Part shown: positions 43,042 to 51,546 of the stretch, piece after piece
Position numbering within the stretch: the first letter of the stretch is position 1
How the letters are laid out: every line of letters begins with the position of its first letter
Assembly (NCBI GenBank): GCA_963817885.1
Contig: CAWFQE010000006.1
Span: 310,001 to 374,000, forward strand
Length of the DNA stretch: 64,000 nucleotides
Direction of reading: 5' to 3'
Source of the DNA: CAVOHU01 sp963817885
GTDB taxonomy: Bacteria; Acidobacteriota; Vicinamibacteria; Vicinamibacterales; JAKQTR01
Made by a program: the position numbers and the translations under genes
The notes under the pieces: model-generated
What the model was told of the DNA's origin: nothing
What the model saw: only the letters and a program-made list of their open reading frames with translations
Databases searched by the model: none

Positions 43042-44209
43042 ATGAGCTCGCTACCACTTTCAAGGATACCGCCGCGAGAACGGACGGGTCGGCATCCGCA
43101 ATCATGTCGTCATTCTGCCGCTCGACGATCTCTCGAACGCGGCGGCCGAGGCCGTCGCCAACAACATCAAGGGCACGCTGGCCTTGCCGCACGCCTACGG
43201 GCGCCTCCAGTTCGGCGAGGATCTCGATCTGTTCTTCCGCACGCTGATCGGCACCGGCTCCAACCCGAACGTGGCGGCCTGCGTGGTCATCGGGATCGAG
43301 CCCGAGTGGACCAGCCGGATCGTCGACGGCATCGCGAAGACGGGCAAGCCCGTGGCCGGCTTCTCGATCGAGCGCAACGGCGACCTCAACACGATCGCCG
43401 ACGCGTCGCGCAAGGCCAAGGAGTTCGTGCAGTGGGCCTCCGAGAAGCAGCGCGAGACGTGCCCGATCGAGGAGCTCTTCGTCTCGGTGAAGTGCGGCGA
43501 GAGCGACACGACCTCCGGGCTCGCCTCCTGCCCGACGGTCGGCAACCTGATCGACAAGCTCGATCCGCTCGGCGTCACGTCGTGCTTCGGCGAGACCACC
43601 GAGCTGACCGGCGCCGAGATGGTGTGCGCCAGCCGCGCGGCCACCAAGGAGGTCGCCGACCGGTTCATGCGGTCTTCCACGCCTACCAGGAGATCGTCGA
43701 GCGCACAAGACCAGCGACCTGTCGGATTCGCAGCCCACCAAGGGCAACATCGCCGGCGGCCTGACGACCATCGAGGAGAAGGCGTTCGGCAACCTGCAGA
43801 AGATCGGCCGGCGGACGAAGTACATCGACGTGCTGAAGCCGGCCGAGACGCCGGCGAAGGGCCGGGCCTCTACTTCATGGACACCTCGTCGGCCGCGGCC
43901 GAGTGCATCACCCTGCAGGCCGCCGCGGGGTTCGTCGTCCACCTCTTCCCCACCGGCCAGGGCAACATCATCGGCAACCCGATCGAGCCGGTCATCAAGC
44001 TCACGGCCAATCCCGCGCACCGCGCGCACGATGAGCGAGCACGTCGACCTCGACGTGTCCGGCATCCTGCGGCGCGAGATGACGCTGGACGCAGGCGGGC
44101 GACACGCCTCATCGAGATCATGCTTCGCACCTGCAACGGACGCCTGACCTGCGCCGAGGCCCTGGGCCACCGCGAATTCGTGATCACCAAGCTCTACCCG
44201 AGCGCCTGA
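43042..44209 (+). pseudogene. Altronate/galactarate dehydratase catalytic subunit (UxaA C-part), several frame breaks
   Basis: With corrections at about 43055, 43672, 43715, 43862, 44023 and 44100 this reads as a complete UxaA/GarD-type catalytic part of about 385 residues. Visible parts are GYRRENGRVGIRNHVVILPL, NPNVAACVVIGIEP, KCGESDTTSGLASCPTVGN, GETTELTGAEM, KGPGLYFMDTSS, GQGNIIGNPIEPVIKLTAN and CNGRLTCAEALGHREFVI. These enzymes remove water from altronate or galactarate using iron; the conserved cysteines are in place. Six breaks in 1.2 kb, between intact genes, is the densest cluster of the window. Either local sequence quality is poor or this gene is decaying. Confidence 0.72.
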
Positions 44210-44262
44210 CCGGGGCGCCAGGACTGAAGTGAGTACGCCTGGGGGCTAACGCGAGGACTCGC

Positions 44263-45210
44263 ATGCCATCGATCGACAGAACCAGCCAAGCTCGAACCGA
44301 TTACCCCCGCGGCATGGCCCGCGGCCTGACCCTGCTGTCATTGCGGCGCAACGGCGGCTGCCGCCTTGGCGTGAAGACCGCATCCGGGATCCTCGACGTG
44401 CCCGAGGCGGCCGAGCGCCTCGGCATGCCTGGCCCGGCGGACATGGACGACCTGCTGCAGAACGAGGATGGCGTCCGGCTCCAGGCGCTGGTCAAGGCGG
44501 CGCTGGAATCGCCCGCCGCCAGGCCGGCGTTTGTGGAGGAGGCCGGCATCGAGTACGGACCGGTCGTGACCCGCCCGGAAAAGATCCTCTGCGTCGGACT
44601 CAACTTCCGGCAGCACGCCGCTGAAGTCGGCAAGCCGGCGCCGCCGTACCCCGTGATGTTCGGGAAGTTCAACAACTCGCTCAACCACCACAAAGGCGTC
44701 ATCAAGCTGCCATCGGGAGCCGCCAGCAAGTTCGATTACGAGGCCGAGCTGGTGATCGTCATGGGCAGGGCCGCTCGCGATGTCAGCGAGGCCGACGCGC
44801 TCTCTTACGTGGCGGGATATTGCACGGGCAACGACTTCTCGGCCCGGGATGCCCAGATGCTGCCCGGCGGGCAGTGGCTGCTCGGCAAGACGTCTGACCA
44901 GTTCGCCCCGCTGGGGCCCTACCTGGTGACCGCAGACCAGGTCAATCCCGACAACCTGCGCATCGAATGCCGGGTCAACGGAGAAACGCGGCAGAACTCG
45001 AGCACCAGCGATTTCATCTTCACGCCGCGGCAGGTCATCAGCTACGTGTCACGCTTCATGACGCTCAAGCCCGGCGACATCATCTTCACCGGCACCCCGC
45101 AGGGCGTGATCCTGGGCCTGCCGGCGGAGCGACAGGCCTGGCTCAAGGCGGGCGACAGGATTTCCTGCAGCGTCGAGAAGCTCGGCGAGCTCGAATTCAC
45201 GCTCGCGTAG
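44263..45210 (+). CDS. Fumarylacetoacetate hydrolase family protein
   Basis: A 315-residue protein with the FAH fold. The divalent-metal site is in FDYEAELVIVMG and CTGNDFSARDAQ, preceded by ILCVGLNFRQHAAEV and followed by DIIFTGTPQGV. Family members hydrolyse or decarboxylate 2,4-diketo acids, 2-keto-3-deoxy sugar acids or hydroxymuconic acids. Behind an altronate-type dehydratase, a 2-keto-3-deoxy acid is a reasonable substrate class. The ATG at 44263 has GAGGA upstream; an internal ATG at 44314 matches the usual family start but lacks a site. A bidirectional hairpin follows. Confidence 0.88.
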   Translation: MPSIDRTSQARTDYPRGMARGLTLLSLRRNGGCRLGVKTASGILDVPEAAERLGMPGPADMDDLLQNEDGVRLQALVKAALESPAARPAFVEEAGIEYGPVVTRPEKILCVGLNFRQHAAEVGKPAPPYPVMFGKFNNSLNHHKGVIKLPSGAASKFDYEAELVIVMGRAARDVSEADALSYVAGYCTGNDFSARDAQMLPGGQWLLGKTSDQFAPLGPYLVTADQVNPDNLRIECRVNGETRQNSSTSDFIFTPRQVISYVSRFMTLKPGDIIFTGTPQGVILGLPAERQAWLKAGDRISCSVEKLGELEFTLA

Positions 45211-45220
45211 GAACGTGGAG

Positions 45221-45247
45221 CCACTCCCGGTCAAGGGCCGGGAGTGG
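45221..45247. terminator. Bidirectional terminator hairpin
   Basis: CCACTCCCGG-N7-CCGGGAGTGG, a perfect 10-base stem with a 7-base loop. It lies between the FAH gene and the convergent MmgE/PrpD gene, 10 bases after the former's stop. Confidence 0.75.
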
Positions 45248-45280
45248 TTCATCACGAGGCCGCTCGTCGACGCCCCGCCA

Positions 45281-46828
45281 TCACGCGGCCGGCTCCATGA
45301 TGCGAGCCAGCTCGCGGACGTCCTTCATCCTGTCTATGGACTCGATCGCTTCGATCGCGCGGCCGATTTGTCCCTTGTCCAGGAACAGCTCCGCGTTGTC
45401 CGAGAACTTCTGCCTGAGCTCGGCGGTGGTGAAGGGCCGGCCGGGCCCGCCGCGGTATCGATCGTCTGACGCCCGGGTCAACACGCGGCCGTCCTTCAGG
45501 CGCACCTCGATGCGGCTGCGCATGTGCTCGAACCCCTGGGCTTCGATCGCCGGATCGAAAACCGTCTCCACCCGCGCCATCATCGCCTGCACCGCCTCGC
45601 TCGAGACGAACTGGTCCGAGAACTCCCGGATCCCCGCCTTGCGACGGATCAGGATGGCCGACATCATGAACGGGAGACAGAACTTCGCCTCCAGCTCGGT
45701 CGTCGCCGTCTTGTAGCGGAGCGGGTTGAGGATGTTCGACGCGGCGAGCACCCTGACGTGCTCGACCTGCTCCGGCCTGACATCGGCATCAACGACCAGG
45801 GCGAGCATCGCATCCATGCTGGGTTGCCCGAGCGAGCCGCACGGATACGGCTTCACGGACACACCGGGATCGACAATCGAGAAAGGCTGTCCAAGCGTGC
45901 CCAGGATTCGTTCCGGGTCCGCGCCGCCGCCGAGCACCTGGAAGAATCCCCACTCGCCGTCCAGCGCGTCGGCCGCGGCGGTGAACCCGCCGGCGGCCAA
46001 TGTGGCCGCGAGCACGCCGTTTTCGGCCGCTCGTCCGACATGCAGCGGCTTGGTCATCGATCCGAAGTTCACCCGGATGCCCGATCCGAGACTGGCGGCG
46101 ATGCCAATGGCGTTGGCCACTCCCGCCGAGTCGAGCCCGAGCAGCTTCGCCGCGCTCGCGGCGGCGCCGAAGGTTCCGATGGTGCCCGAGCTGTGGAATC
46201 CCCGCTTGTAGTGATCCGGGTCGATCGCTTCGGCAATCTTGCATTCCACTTCGAAGCCGGTCAGGAATGCCTCGAGCAGCTTCGCACCCGAGACGCCGCG
46301 TTGCTCGCCCACCGCCAGCGCCGCGGACAGGGCCGGAACCGTCGGGTGCGTCAGCAGCCCGAAGATCCGATCCGGCGACGCCGACAATTGCGTGTCGTCG
46401 TAGTCCATGGCGTGGCCGCTCGCGGCATTGGCGAGTGCGGCAAGCGCGACCGGCGCCCTCAGGCGCTCGGGACCGAGGACGGCCGCTTCCGGCTTCCCGG
46501 CGAAGCCCTTGATGAAGTCGCGGACGATCCGGCTGCCGGGCGCCGTCGCGCCCGCCAGGATCACCCCGAAACCGTCGACCAGGCATCGCCTGCCCTGCTC
46601 GACGACCGGCGCGGGGAACCGCTCGATCGCCGCGCCCGTGATGAAGCGGCACACGGCGGAGGTGACACCCTGCGTCGGCGCCTTCTTCGCCCGGCCGCTG
46701 TCCTGCGAAAGCAGAGATGGCCCTCGATCGATTTCGGCCCCGACATTCGCCGGCAGCGCACACGCGGCCGCTGAAGCCGCGGCGGCGCGGGACGTGAGAC
46801 GCAGGAACTGCGTGCGGGTCATCGACAT
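45281..46828 (-). CDS. MmgE/PrpD family protein with N-terminal export-like leader
   Basis: A 515-residue protein whose main part is MmgE/PrpD, the 2-methylcitrate dehydratase and cis-aconitate decarboxylase fold. Examples are GHAMDYDDTQL, LTHPTVPALSAALAVGE and VSVKPYPCGSLGQPSMDAML. It begins with SMTRTQFLRLTSRAAAASAA and an alanine-rich segment ending near LPANVGAEI, which looks like a Tat-type leader with a weak twin-arginine site (only one arginine in the core). Cytoplasmic PrpD proteins lack this. The reaction is unknown. A GGAGG ribosome site is 4 bases before the ATG. Confidence 0.85.
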   Translation of the reverse strand: MSMTRTQFLRLTSRAAAASAAACALPANVGAEIDRGPSLLSQDSGRAKKAPTQGVTSAVCRFITGAAIERFPAPVVEQGRRCLVDGFGVILAGATAPGSRIVRDFIKGFAGKPEAAVLGPERLRAPVALAALANAASGHAMDYDDTQLSASPDRIFGLLTHPTVPALSAALAVGEQRGVSGAKLLEAFLTGFEVECKIAEAIDPDHYKRGFHSSGTIGTFGAAASAAKLLGLDSAGVANAIGIAASLGSGIRVNFGSMTKPLHVGRAAENGVLAATLAAGGFTAAADALDGEWGFFQVLGGGADPERILGTLGQPFSIVDPGVSVKPYPCGSLGQPSMDAMLALVVDADVRPEQVEHVRVLAASNILNPLRYKTATTELEAKFCLPFMMSAILIRRKAGIREFSDQFVSSEAVQAMMARVETVFDPAIEAQGFEHMRSRIEVRLKDGRVLTRASDDRYRGGPGRPFTTAELRQKFSDNAELFLDKGQIGRAIEAIESIDRMKDVRELARIMEPAA

Positions 46829-46832
46829 AATG

Positions 46833-46861
46833 CCTCCGGATTCCGGATTGTTGCCCGGAGG
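46833..46861 (-). promoter_or_regulatory. Inverted repeat that could hide the MmgE/PrpD ribosome site
   Basis: CCTCCGG (46833-46839) and CCGGAGG (46855-46861) are reverse complements. In the mRNA the one nearer the gene contains the GGAGG ribosome site, so a hairpin would cover it. The stem is short (7 bases) and the effect is a guess. Confidence 0.3.
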
Positions 46862-46953
46862 GATTATGGGCGAGGGCCAGGAGGGGATGCAACGGGGAAC
46901 GATGGCGTCGCTCGTGCTGCGCCCGCTTCAGCGCGCAGCTGATCGGTCCGGAC

Positions 46954-48240
46954 TCACGGGAATCGGCCTAGGGCTACCAGCAGCGCGAGCTTGGCCTGCC
47001 GCAACTGGTTCTCGGCCAGCGCGACCGCGTTGTCTGCGTCGCGAGCGACGAGCTGGGCGTCGATGACTTCGATGTTGGTGGTCGCGCCAGCCTTGAACGA
47101 CACGTTCACGATGTCCACGACCTCGTTGGCCTGCTGGGCCGCGGCCCGGGCGCTCGAAAGCGCCTTCTCGGCGCTCTCAGCAGCCTCCTGGGCCGACCTG
47201 ACATCGGATTTCGCCTGCCGCAGCAGGCCGTCGAGCGCGATGTGCGTCTGGTCGAGGAGCACGTTGCGTTCAGCCTTCTTGGCGCGCCGCGCACCGAAGT
47301 CGAAGATGGGCATGCTCGCGTTGAACTGCAGCCGCCACGACCAGCTCGGCTGGAACAGCGTCGAGGGCGTCACATACTGCGGCTGGAAGAGCCCGGCGAC
47401 CGAGGGCAGCCAGTCCTTCCAGCTGTCGCTGACCACCCGGGCAGCGGCCTGCTCTCTTCCCCGGGCCAGGCGCAGGTCGGTCCTCTCGCTCGGCATCGCG
47501 GCGATGGCCGCGTCCAGCGAGGCGGGCACGTCCAGCACGGGCTCGTCGGCCACCGTCAGCGGGCCATCGGCGGCCACCAGCACGCCCAGCGCCTCCTGCG
47601 CGTGGTAGAGATCCTGCACGGCCTGCTCGATCAGCACCTCGTCGCTCGAGACCGACTGCTGGGCCCTCAACTCGTCCAGCCGGCTGCCCGCGCCGCTCTC
47701 CCGCCGCTGCTTCGCATACTCGAAATGGGCCTCGGCGACCTCCCGGGCCCGCTGGAGGACTTCCAGCAGGCGCTGCCGCGCGATCACGGTGAGGTACGAC
47801 TGCCCGGTCGCCACGGCCACCTGGCGCCGCACTTCAGCGGCCTCCAGCTCGGCGTTCTGGCGGCTGTCGGACGCCTGCGCCCGCAGCGCCCACACGACCG
47901 GCGCATACAGCAGCCCCGACAGGGAGGCGTCCGCGATGAGCTGGTCCTGCGGCGTGGTCGGGCTGCCGTTGAGCTGGCGGCCCTGGTTGAGCCTGGTGAA
48001 CGAGGCTCCCACCCCGATGGAGGGCAGCGCCAGGATTCGCGTCTGCTGCAGGATGGCGTCGGCGCGCAGGATGTCGGCCGCAGCCTGGGCGACTGACGGG
48101 TTGCGCTTGATCGCCCGGTCGATCGCCTCCCTGAAGGTGACCGTTGCCGGCGGTGGCTCGGGCGCGGCGCCGGCCGAAGCCGTCCCGACCACGAGCACGC
48201 ACGCAGCAAGCAGCCCGGCGCCTGTCAGTCTTCTGCTCAT
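46954..48240 (-). CDS. TolC-family outer membrane efflux protein
   Basis: A 428-residue exported protein. It has a signal peptide (residues 1-25, LLAACVLVVGTASAGA) and two similar halves of long amphipathic helices with short strands, as in TolC/OprM. Stretches such as RAIKRNPSVAQAAADILRAD and SFKAGATTNIEVIDAQLVAR are the typical repeat ends. It forms the outer channel of a tripartite efflux pump. The RND pump remnant directly upstream overlaps it by ATGA, showing that pump and channel were one operon; the rest of the pump is lost at the 48.43 kb junction. Confidence 0.9.
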   Translation of the reverse strand: MSRRLTGAGLLAACVLVVGTASAGAAPEPPPATVTFREAIDRAIKRNPSVAQAAADILRADAILQQTRILALPSIGVGASFTRLNQGRQLNGSPTTPQDQLIADASLSGLLYAPVVWALRAQASDSRQNAELEAAEVRRQVAVATGQSYLTVIARQRLLEVLQRAREVAEAHFEYAKQRRESGAGSRLDELRAQQSVSSDEVLIEQAVQDLYHAQEALGVLVAADGPLTVADEPVLDVPASLDAAIAAMPSERTDLRLARGREQAAARVVSDSWKDWLPSVAGLFQPQYVTPSTLFQPSWSWRLQFNASMPIFDFGARRAKKAERNVLLDQTHIALDGLLRQAKSDVRSAQEAAESAEKALSSARAAAQQANEVVDIVNVSFKAGATTNIEVIDAQLVARDADNAVALAENQLRQAKLALLVALGRFP

Positions 48241-48428
48241 GATGTTCGTTCCGGTTCACCCTGGGTGCCGACGTGAGAACGCTCACGCGCGGCCCCGATG
48301 CTCCGCACGGCAACATACAGCACCGGGATGATCACGACATTCAGGACCGTGGAGAACAGCATACCCCCCGCCACGGACGTGCCGACCGAATGCCGCGAGG
48401 CGCGCCCTGCGCCGGTGGCGAAGACAAG
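48237..48428 (-). pseudogene. RND efflux permease, last 63 residues only (truncated at junction)
   Basis: The minus frame from about 48428 to the stop at 48237 reads LVFATGAGRASRHSVGTSVA, then MLFSTVLNVVIIPVLYVAV. This is the last membrane region of AcrB/HAE1-type pumps, ending with a short hydrophilic tail. A stop codon lies in this frame a few codons upstream, and the similarity to pumps ends abruptly at LVFATGAG. Normal members have over 1000 residues. Its stop overlaps the TolC-like start. The cut marks the contig junction. Confidence 0.82.
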
Positions 48429-48431
48429 GTC
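48429..48431. other. Junction of two unrelated segments
   Basis: To the left the last recognisable codon is that of a minus-strand RND pump; to the right the first is that of a plus-strand membrane protein lacking its beginning. Neither gene can be followed past this point. No insertion sequence ends, target repeats or attachment site are visible. Single-base frame problems on the right side (about 48463 and 48489) are what low-coverage contig ends give. Confidence 0.7.
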
Positions 48432-49361
48432 TGGCGACGGTCGCCCTTACCTACACCGTCACGTCAACAGCCACATCCTGCTGTTGGGGTGACTGCCCCG
48501 TTGCTCGTCTGTCTCGTCGGGTTGGCCGACGACGTTCGCGCCGGGCGCCTCTCCTGGTGGCGACTTGTCGGGATCGGAAGCCTGGCGGGACTGGGATACT
48601 CGATCGACCTCGGGGCTGGGCCGGCGATCCTGCCGGCCACCATGGTTCTGATCGTCTATCGGGTCCGGGCGTTCAAGCCCATCGCGCTGTGCGTGTTGGC
48701 GGCGCTGCCGTGGATTGTGCTGCATCACGTCGTGAATTACGCCATCGGCGGCACGTGGCGCCCCGCCAATGCCGTCCCGGCGTATCTCGTGGCGGCGGGC
48801 GGTGGGTTCACGTCGCAGAACATGACCGGCGTCTGGAATCACGCCAATGTCGGGAAATTCCTCCTCTACGCCGCCTCGCTGCTGTTCGGAAAGCGGGGGT
48901 TCTTTGGCCACAACCTCCCGCTGTTCCTGACCCTCCCGGCGCTGGTCTTCCTGATCCGGCGACGCCCACAAGAGCTCCCCGAGATCCTCTGTGCCCTCGC
49001 GTGGTCTGTCGGGACGTGGCTGGTCTACGCGGTGGGATCCACGAATTCCTCCGGGCTGGCGGCATCCATCCGATGGTTCGTCCCGCTCCTGGCCCCCGCC
49101 TATTCCCTCGCCGCCCTCTTCCTGCGCGAGCGGCCTGAGTTCCGCGCGGATTTCATCATCCTGAGCGCCTGGGGGCTGGTCATGGCGGCGCTCATGTGGT
49201 GGAAGGGTCCCTGGATGCCGCGGATGGTGCCGCTGTTCTGGCCGCTGCAGGCAGCGGCGCTCGTGAGTTGGCTCATCTACCGGTCGAGACAGCGATGGCG
49301 CGCCAACGATATGGACGCGCGCGTGCCGGGGGAGGCGGCGCATGACGGGAAGGCCGACTGA
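48431..49361 (+). CDS. Membrane protein, 5' truncated (glycosyltransferase/mannosyltransferase-like)
   Basis: The clear frame runs from 48489 to 49361 (290 residues). If one base is restored at about 48463 and one at about 48489, it extends left to 48431 with a sensible sequence: ALTYTVT, then NSHILLLG, then VTAPLLVCLVGL. Several membrane helices follow (SLAGLGYSIDLGAGPAILPA, LCVLAALPWIVLHHVVNYAIGG, LAALFLRERP). Alternating membrane helices with polar loops such as GTWRPANAVPAYLVAAGGGF suggest a lipid-linked-sugar glycosyltransferase, but the catalytic N-terminus is missing, so I cannot assign a family. It converges on the GT2 gene. Confidence 0.6.
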
Positions 49362-49392
49362 GGCGGGTGAACGTTCTTAGGTCACACCACTG

Positions 49393-50103
49393 TCACACCC
49401 TGGGCCGCCTGCTGAACCGCAGACGCCACACGAGAGTCGCCGCCTCCAGGATGATGCCACGGGACATCTTCGAGATTCCTCTCTGGCGGCCGTAAAAAAT
49501 GATCGGGACCTCGGCGAGCCGCCCACCATCTCGCCAGGTGCGATACGCCATCTCAATTTGGAAAGCGTACCCGTTCGCCTTGAGACGGCCGAAATCCATT
49601 CGTTCGATCACCGACCGCCGGTAACAACGAAACCCCGTGGTAACATCCCGGCTTGGAAGGCCGGTGATAGTCCGGACGTACAAGTTTGCCGTCCAGCTCA
49701 ACAGGACCCGGCTCATCTCCCAATCAATCACTCTGACCCCGCCGATGTACCGCGATCCGAGGACCAGGTCATGGTCGGTTGCCGCCTGCAATAAGGCGGG
49801 AATCGCCGCGGGGTCATGGGACAGGTCCGCGTCCATCTGTAGAATCCACTCGTAGGTCCCTTTCAGGGCCGTGCGGAATCCGGTGATGACGGCGCTGGCA
49901 TACCCCAGTTTTCCGTGGCGATGGATCACCGAGACTTGCGGATGGGTGCGCGCCAATTCTTCGGCCAACTCTCCGGTTCCATCCGGGGAGCCGTCGTCCA
50001 CGAAGAGGATATCGAGAGGGAGACCCAGGCCGAGTAGGCGCGCGGTCAAGGGTGGAAGGTTGTCGCGCTCGTTGTAGGTCGGGATGATGACGATGGCCGA
50101 CAT
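49393..50103 (-). CDS. Polyprenol-phosphate mannose/glucose synthase-like GT2
   Basis: A 236-residue GT-A glycosyltransferase with PTYNERDNL, FVDDGSPDGTG, the metal-binding MDADLSHDP, and GYAFQIEMAYR, as in dolichol/polyprenol-phosphate mannosyltransferases (DPM1-like). It has no membrane segments of its own, as is usual for the soluble type. It would load a sugar onto polyprenyl phosphate, for use by membrane glycosyltransferases such as the GT87-like proteins encoded divergently at 50242 and downstream. The start is ATG 50103. Confidence 0.9.
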   Translation of the reverse strand: MSAIVIIPTYNERDNLPPLTARLLGLGLPLDILFVDDGSPDGTGELAEELARTHPQVSVIHRHGKLGYASAVITGFRTALKGTYEWILQMDADLSHDPAAIPALLQAATDHDLVLGSRYIGGVRVIDWEMSRVLLSWTANLYVRTITGLPSRDVTTGFRCYRRSVIERMDFGRLKANGYAFQIEMAYRTWRDGGRLAEVPIIFYGRQRGISKMSRGIILEAATLVWRLRFSRRPRV

Positions 50104-50241
50104 GACGTGTGGGACTCCTTGACGCGCGCAGCGATCGGCGAGTGTGTATCACGTGGTGTGCGGGCTTGCAAGAGAGAAAGAGCTATGATAGGAACGCCGC
50201 GGTACGGGTACGGCACGGGTAGCCTGTTTCCCGAGTGACAG

Positions 50242-51417
50242 GTGGAGGCGAGCGTCTTGGGACACGGATGGGTGACGTGGCTGGTCGATGGTCAACGCGT
50301 CCGGGCGGCATGGGCGATGTGGGCCATCGTGTTTCTCGTCTTCACGGCCGTAACGGTCGCCAAGCCGGAGTTCCGCTCGGTCACCTCCGCGTATCGAAAC
50401 GCGTCGGAGAACTGGCTCGCCGGGCGAGAGGTCTATTCTCAGCGCGAGGGGGAGATGAACTATCTCCCCCAGTTTGCCATCCTTTTCTCGCCGTTTGAGC
50501 GGCTGCCTAAGGCGGTCGGGGACACCCTGTGGCGGCTTCTGCAGATGGGCGTCTTTGTCAGCGCCCTTCGCCGACTCGCCACGATGATCCAGTCGGGTCG
50601 GAAGGATCTCTTCCTGCTCGTGTCCATCCTGGCGGCGCCCGGTGCGTTCAATACTGTCATGAACGGCCAATCGAATCTCCTGCTGGCCGGCGCGATGGGC
50701 CACGCGGCGGTCGATCTCCTGAATCGTCGGTTCTGGGCGGTGGCAGGGTGGCTCATCGCGGGCCTGATCGCCAAGCCGATCGCCGTGGTGATGGTCCTCC
50801 TCGTGGCGGTGACAGACCGGGCCGTGATCCCCTGGCTTCTCGGTGGGATGGCGCTGACTGCCCTGGCCCCCCTGGCGTTCGACGCCTGGCCGACGGTTGC
50901 GGGATTGTACAGCGCCTGGTTTCGCCAACTGCTTTTGCTCGCGCCATCGGAAGAGCCTCGGTTTGAAGATCTGGCAGGCCTCCTCCGCGTCCCGGGCTGG
51001 CACCTGGACCCGGGCGTGTGGTTTGTGCTCCGCGTGACGGCCGGAGCCGCGATCCTGGCCGCGTGGTGGATCGGCTCTCGGCGACTGGGGGAACCCCACC
51101 GCGTGCTGACGCTCCTTGGTCTCTCGGCGGGGTACCTCATGCTCTTCAACCCGCGCACGGAGTCCAATAGTTATGTTATCCTTTCGCCCGCCATCGCGGT
51201 CCTGGCGGCGCGATTCCTGGCGGTGGAATCCTCCCGGGTGGGCTGGGTGCTGGCGGCGCTGGCGCTCGCGCTCGGGAACGCCGGCATGGGAAACCCCATC
51301 TGGCCGTTGACCAAGCTCTGGCTCAAGCCGGTCGTGGCACTGGCGTTCCTCGGATGGATCGTCCACCGAATTGTCCGCCGCCGGCCCGCCGCCGACAGGC
51401 GACCTTCCGACGGTTGA
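50242..51417 (+). CDS. GT87-like polytopic glycosyltransferase (DUF2029)
   Basis: A 391-residue membrane protein with about nine to ten hydrophobic helices. The early loop ASENWLAGREVYSQREGEMNYLPQFAIL has the aromatic/Asp-poor form of the GT87 (DUF2029) mannosyltransferases, and a later FNPRTESNSYVILSPAIAVL matches their C-terminal region. These enzymes take the sugar from polyprenyl phosphate on the outer side of the membrane. The start is GTG 50242. It is the first of three plus-strand glycosyltransferase genes. Confidence 0.78.
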   Translation: MEASVLGHGWVTWLVDGQRVRAAWAMWAIVFLVFTAVTVAKPEFRSVTSAYRNASENWLAGREVYSQREGEMNYLPQFAILFSPFERLPKAVGDTLWRLLQMGVFVSALRRLATMIQSGRKDLFLLVSILAAPGAFNTVMNGQSNLLLAGAMGHAAVDLLNRRFWAVAGWLIAGLIAKPIAVVMVLLVAVTDRAVIPWLLGGMALTALAPLAFDAWPTVAGLYSAWFRQLLLLAPSEEPRFEDLAGLLRVPGWHLDPGVWFVLRVTAGAAILAAWWIGSRRLGEPHRVLTLLGLSAGYLMLFNPRTESNSYVILSPAIAVLAARFLAVESSRVGWVLAALALALGNAGMGNPIWPLTKLWLKPVVALAFLGWIVHRIVRRRPAADRRPSDG

Positions 51418-51546
51418 CGCCAAGGCATGGGGCGGGGGAGACGAAACGCGCGGGCGGCGCGGGTGGGCGTGCGGGGTGAGGCTCCGGCAGCGGGATACTG
51501 CCGGATGGATGGGGATGAGAGACCGGGCTCATCGAGGAGACGGCGT

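Noticed and set aside
48273..48482. N-terminus of the membrane protein in the plus frame open from 48273
   Set aside because: This stretch is antisense to the RND remnant up to 48428 and gives a His/Arg/Pro-rich sequence unlike a membrane protein.
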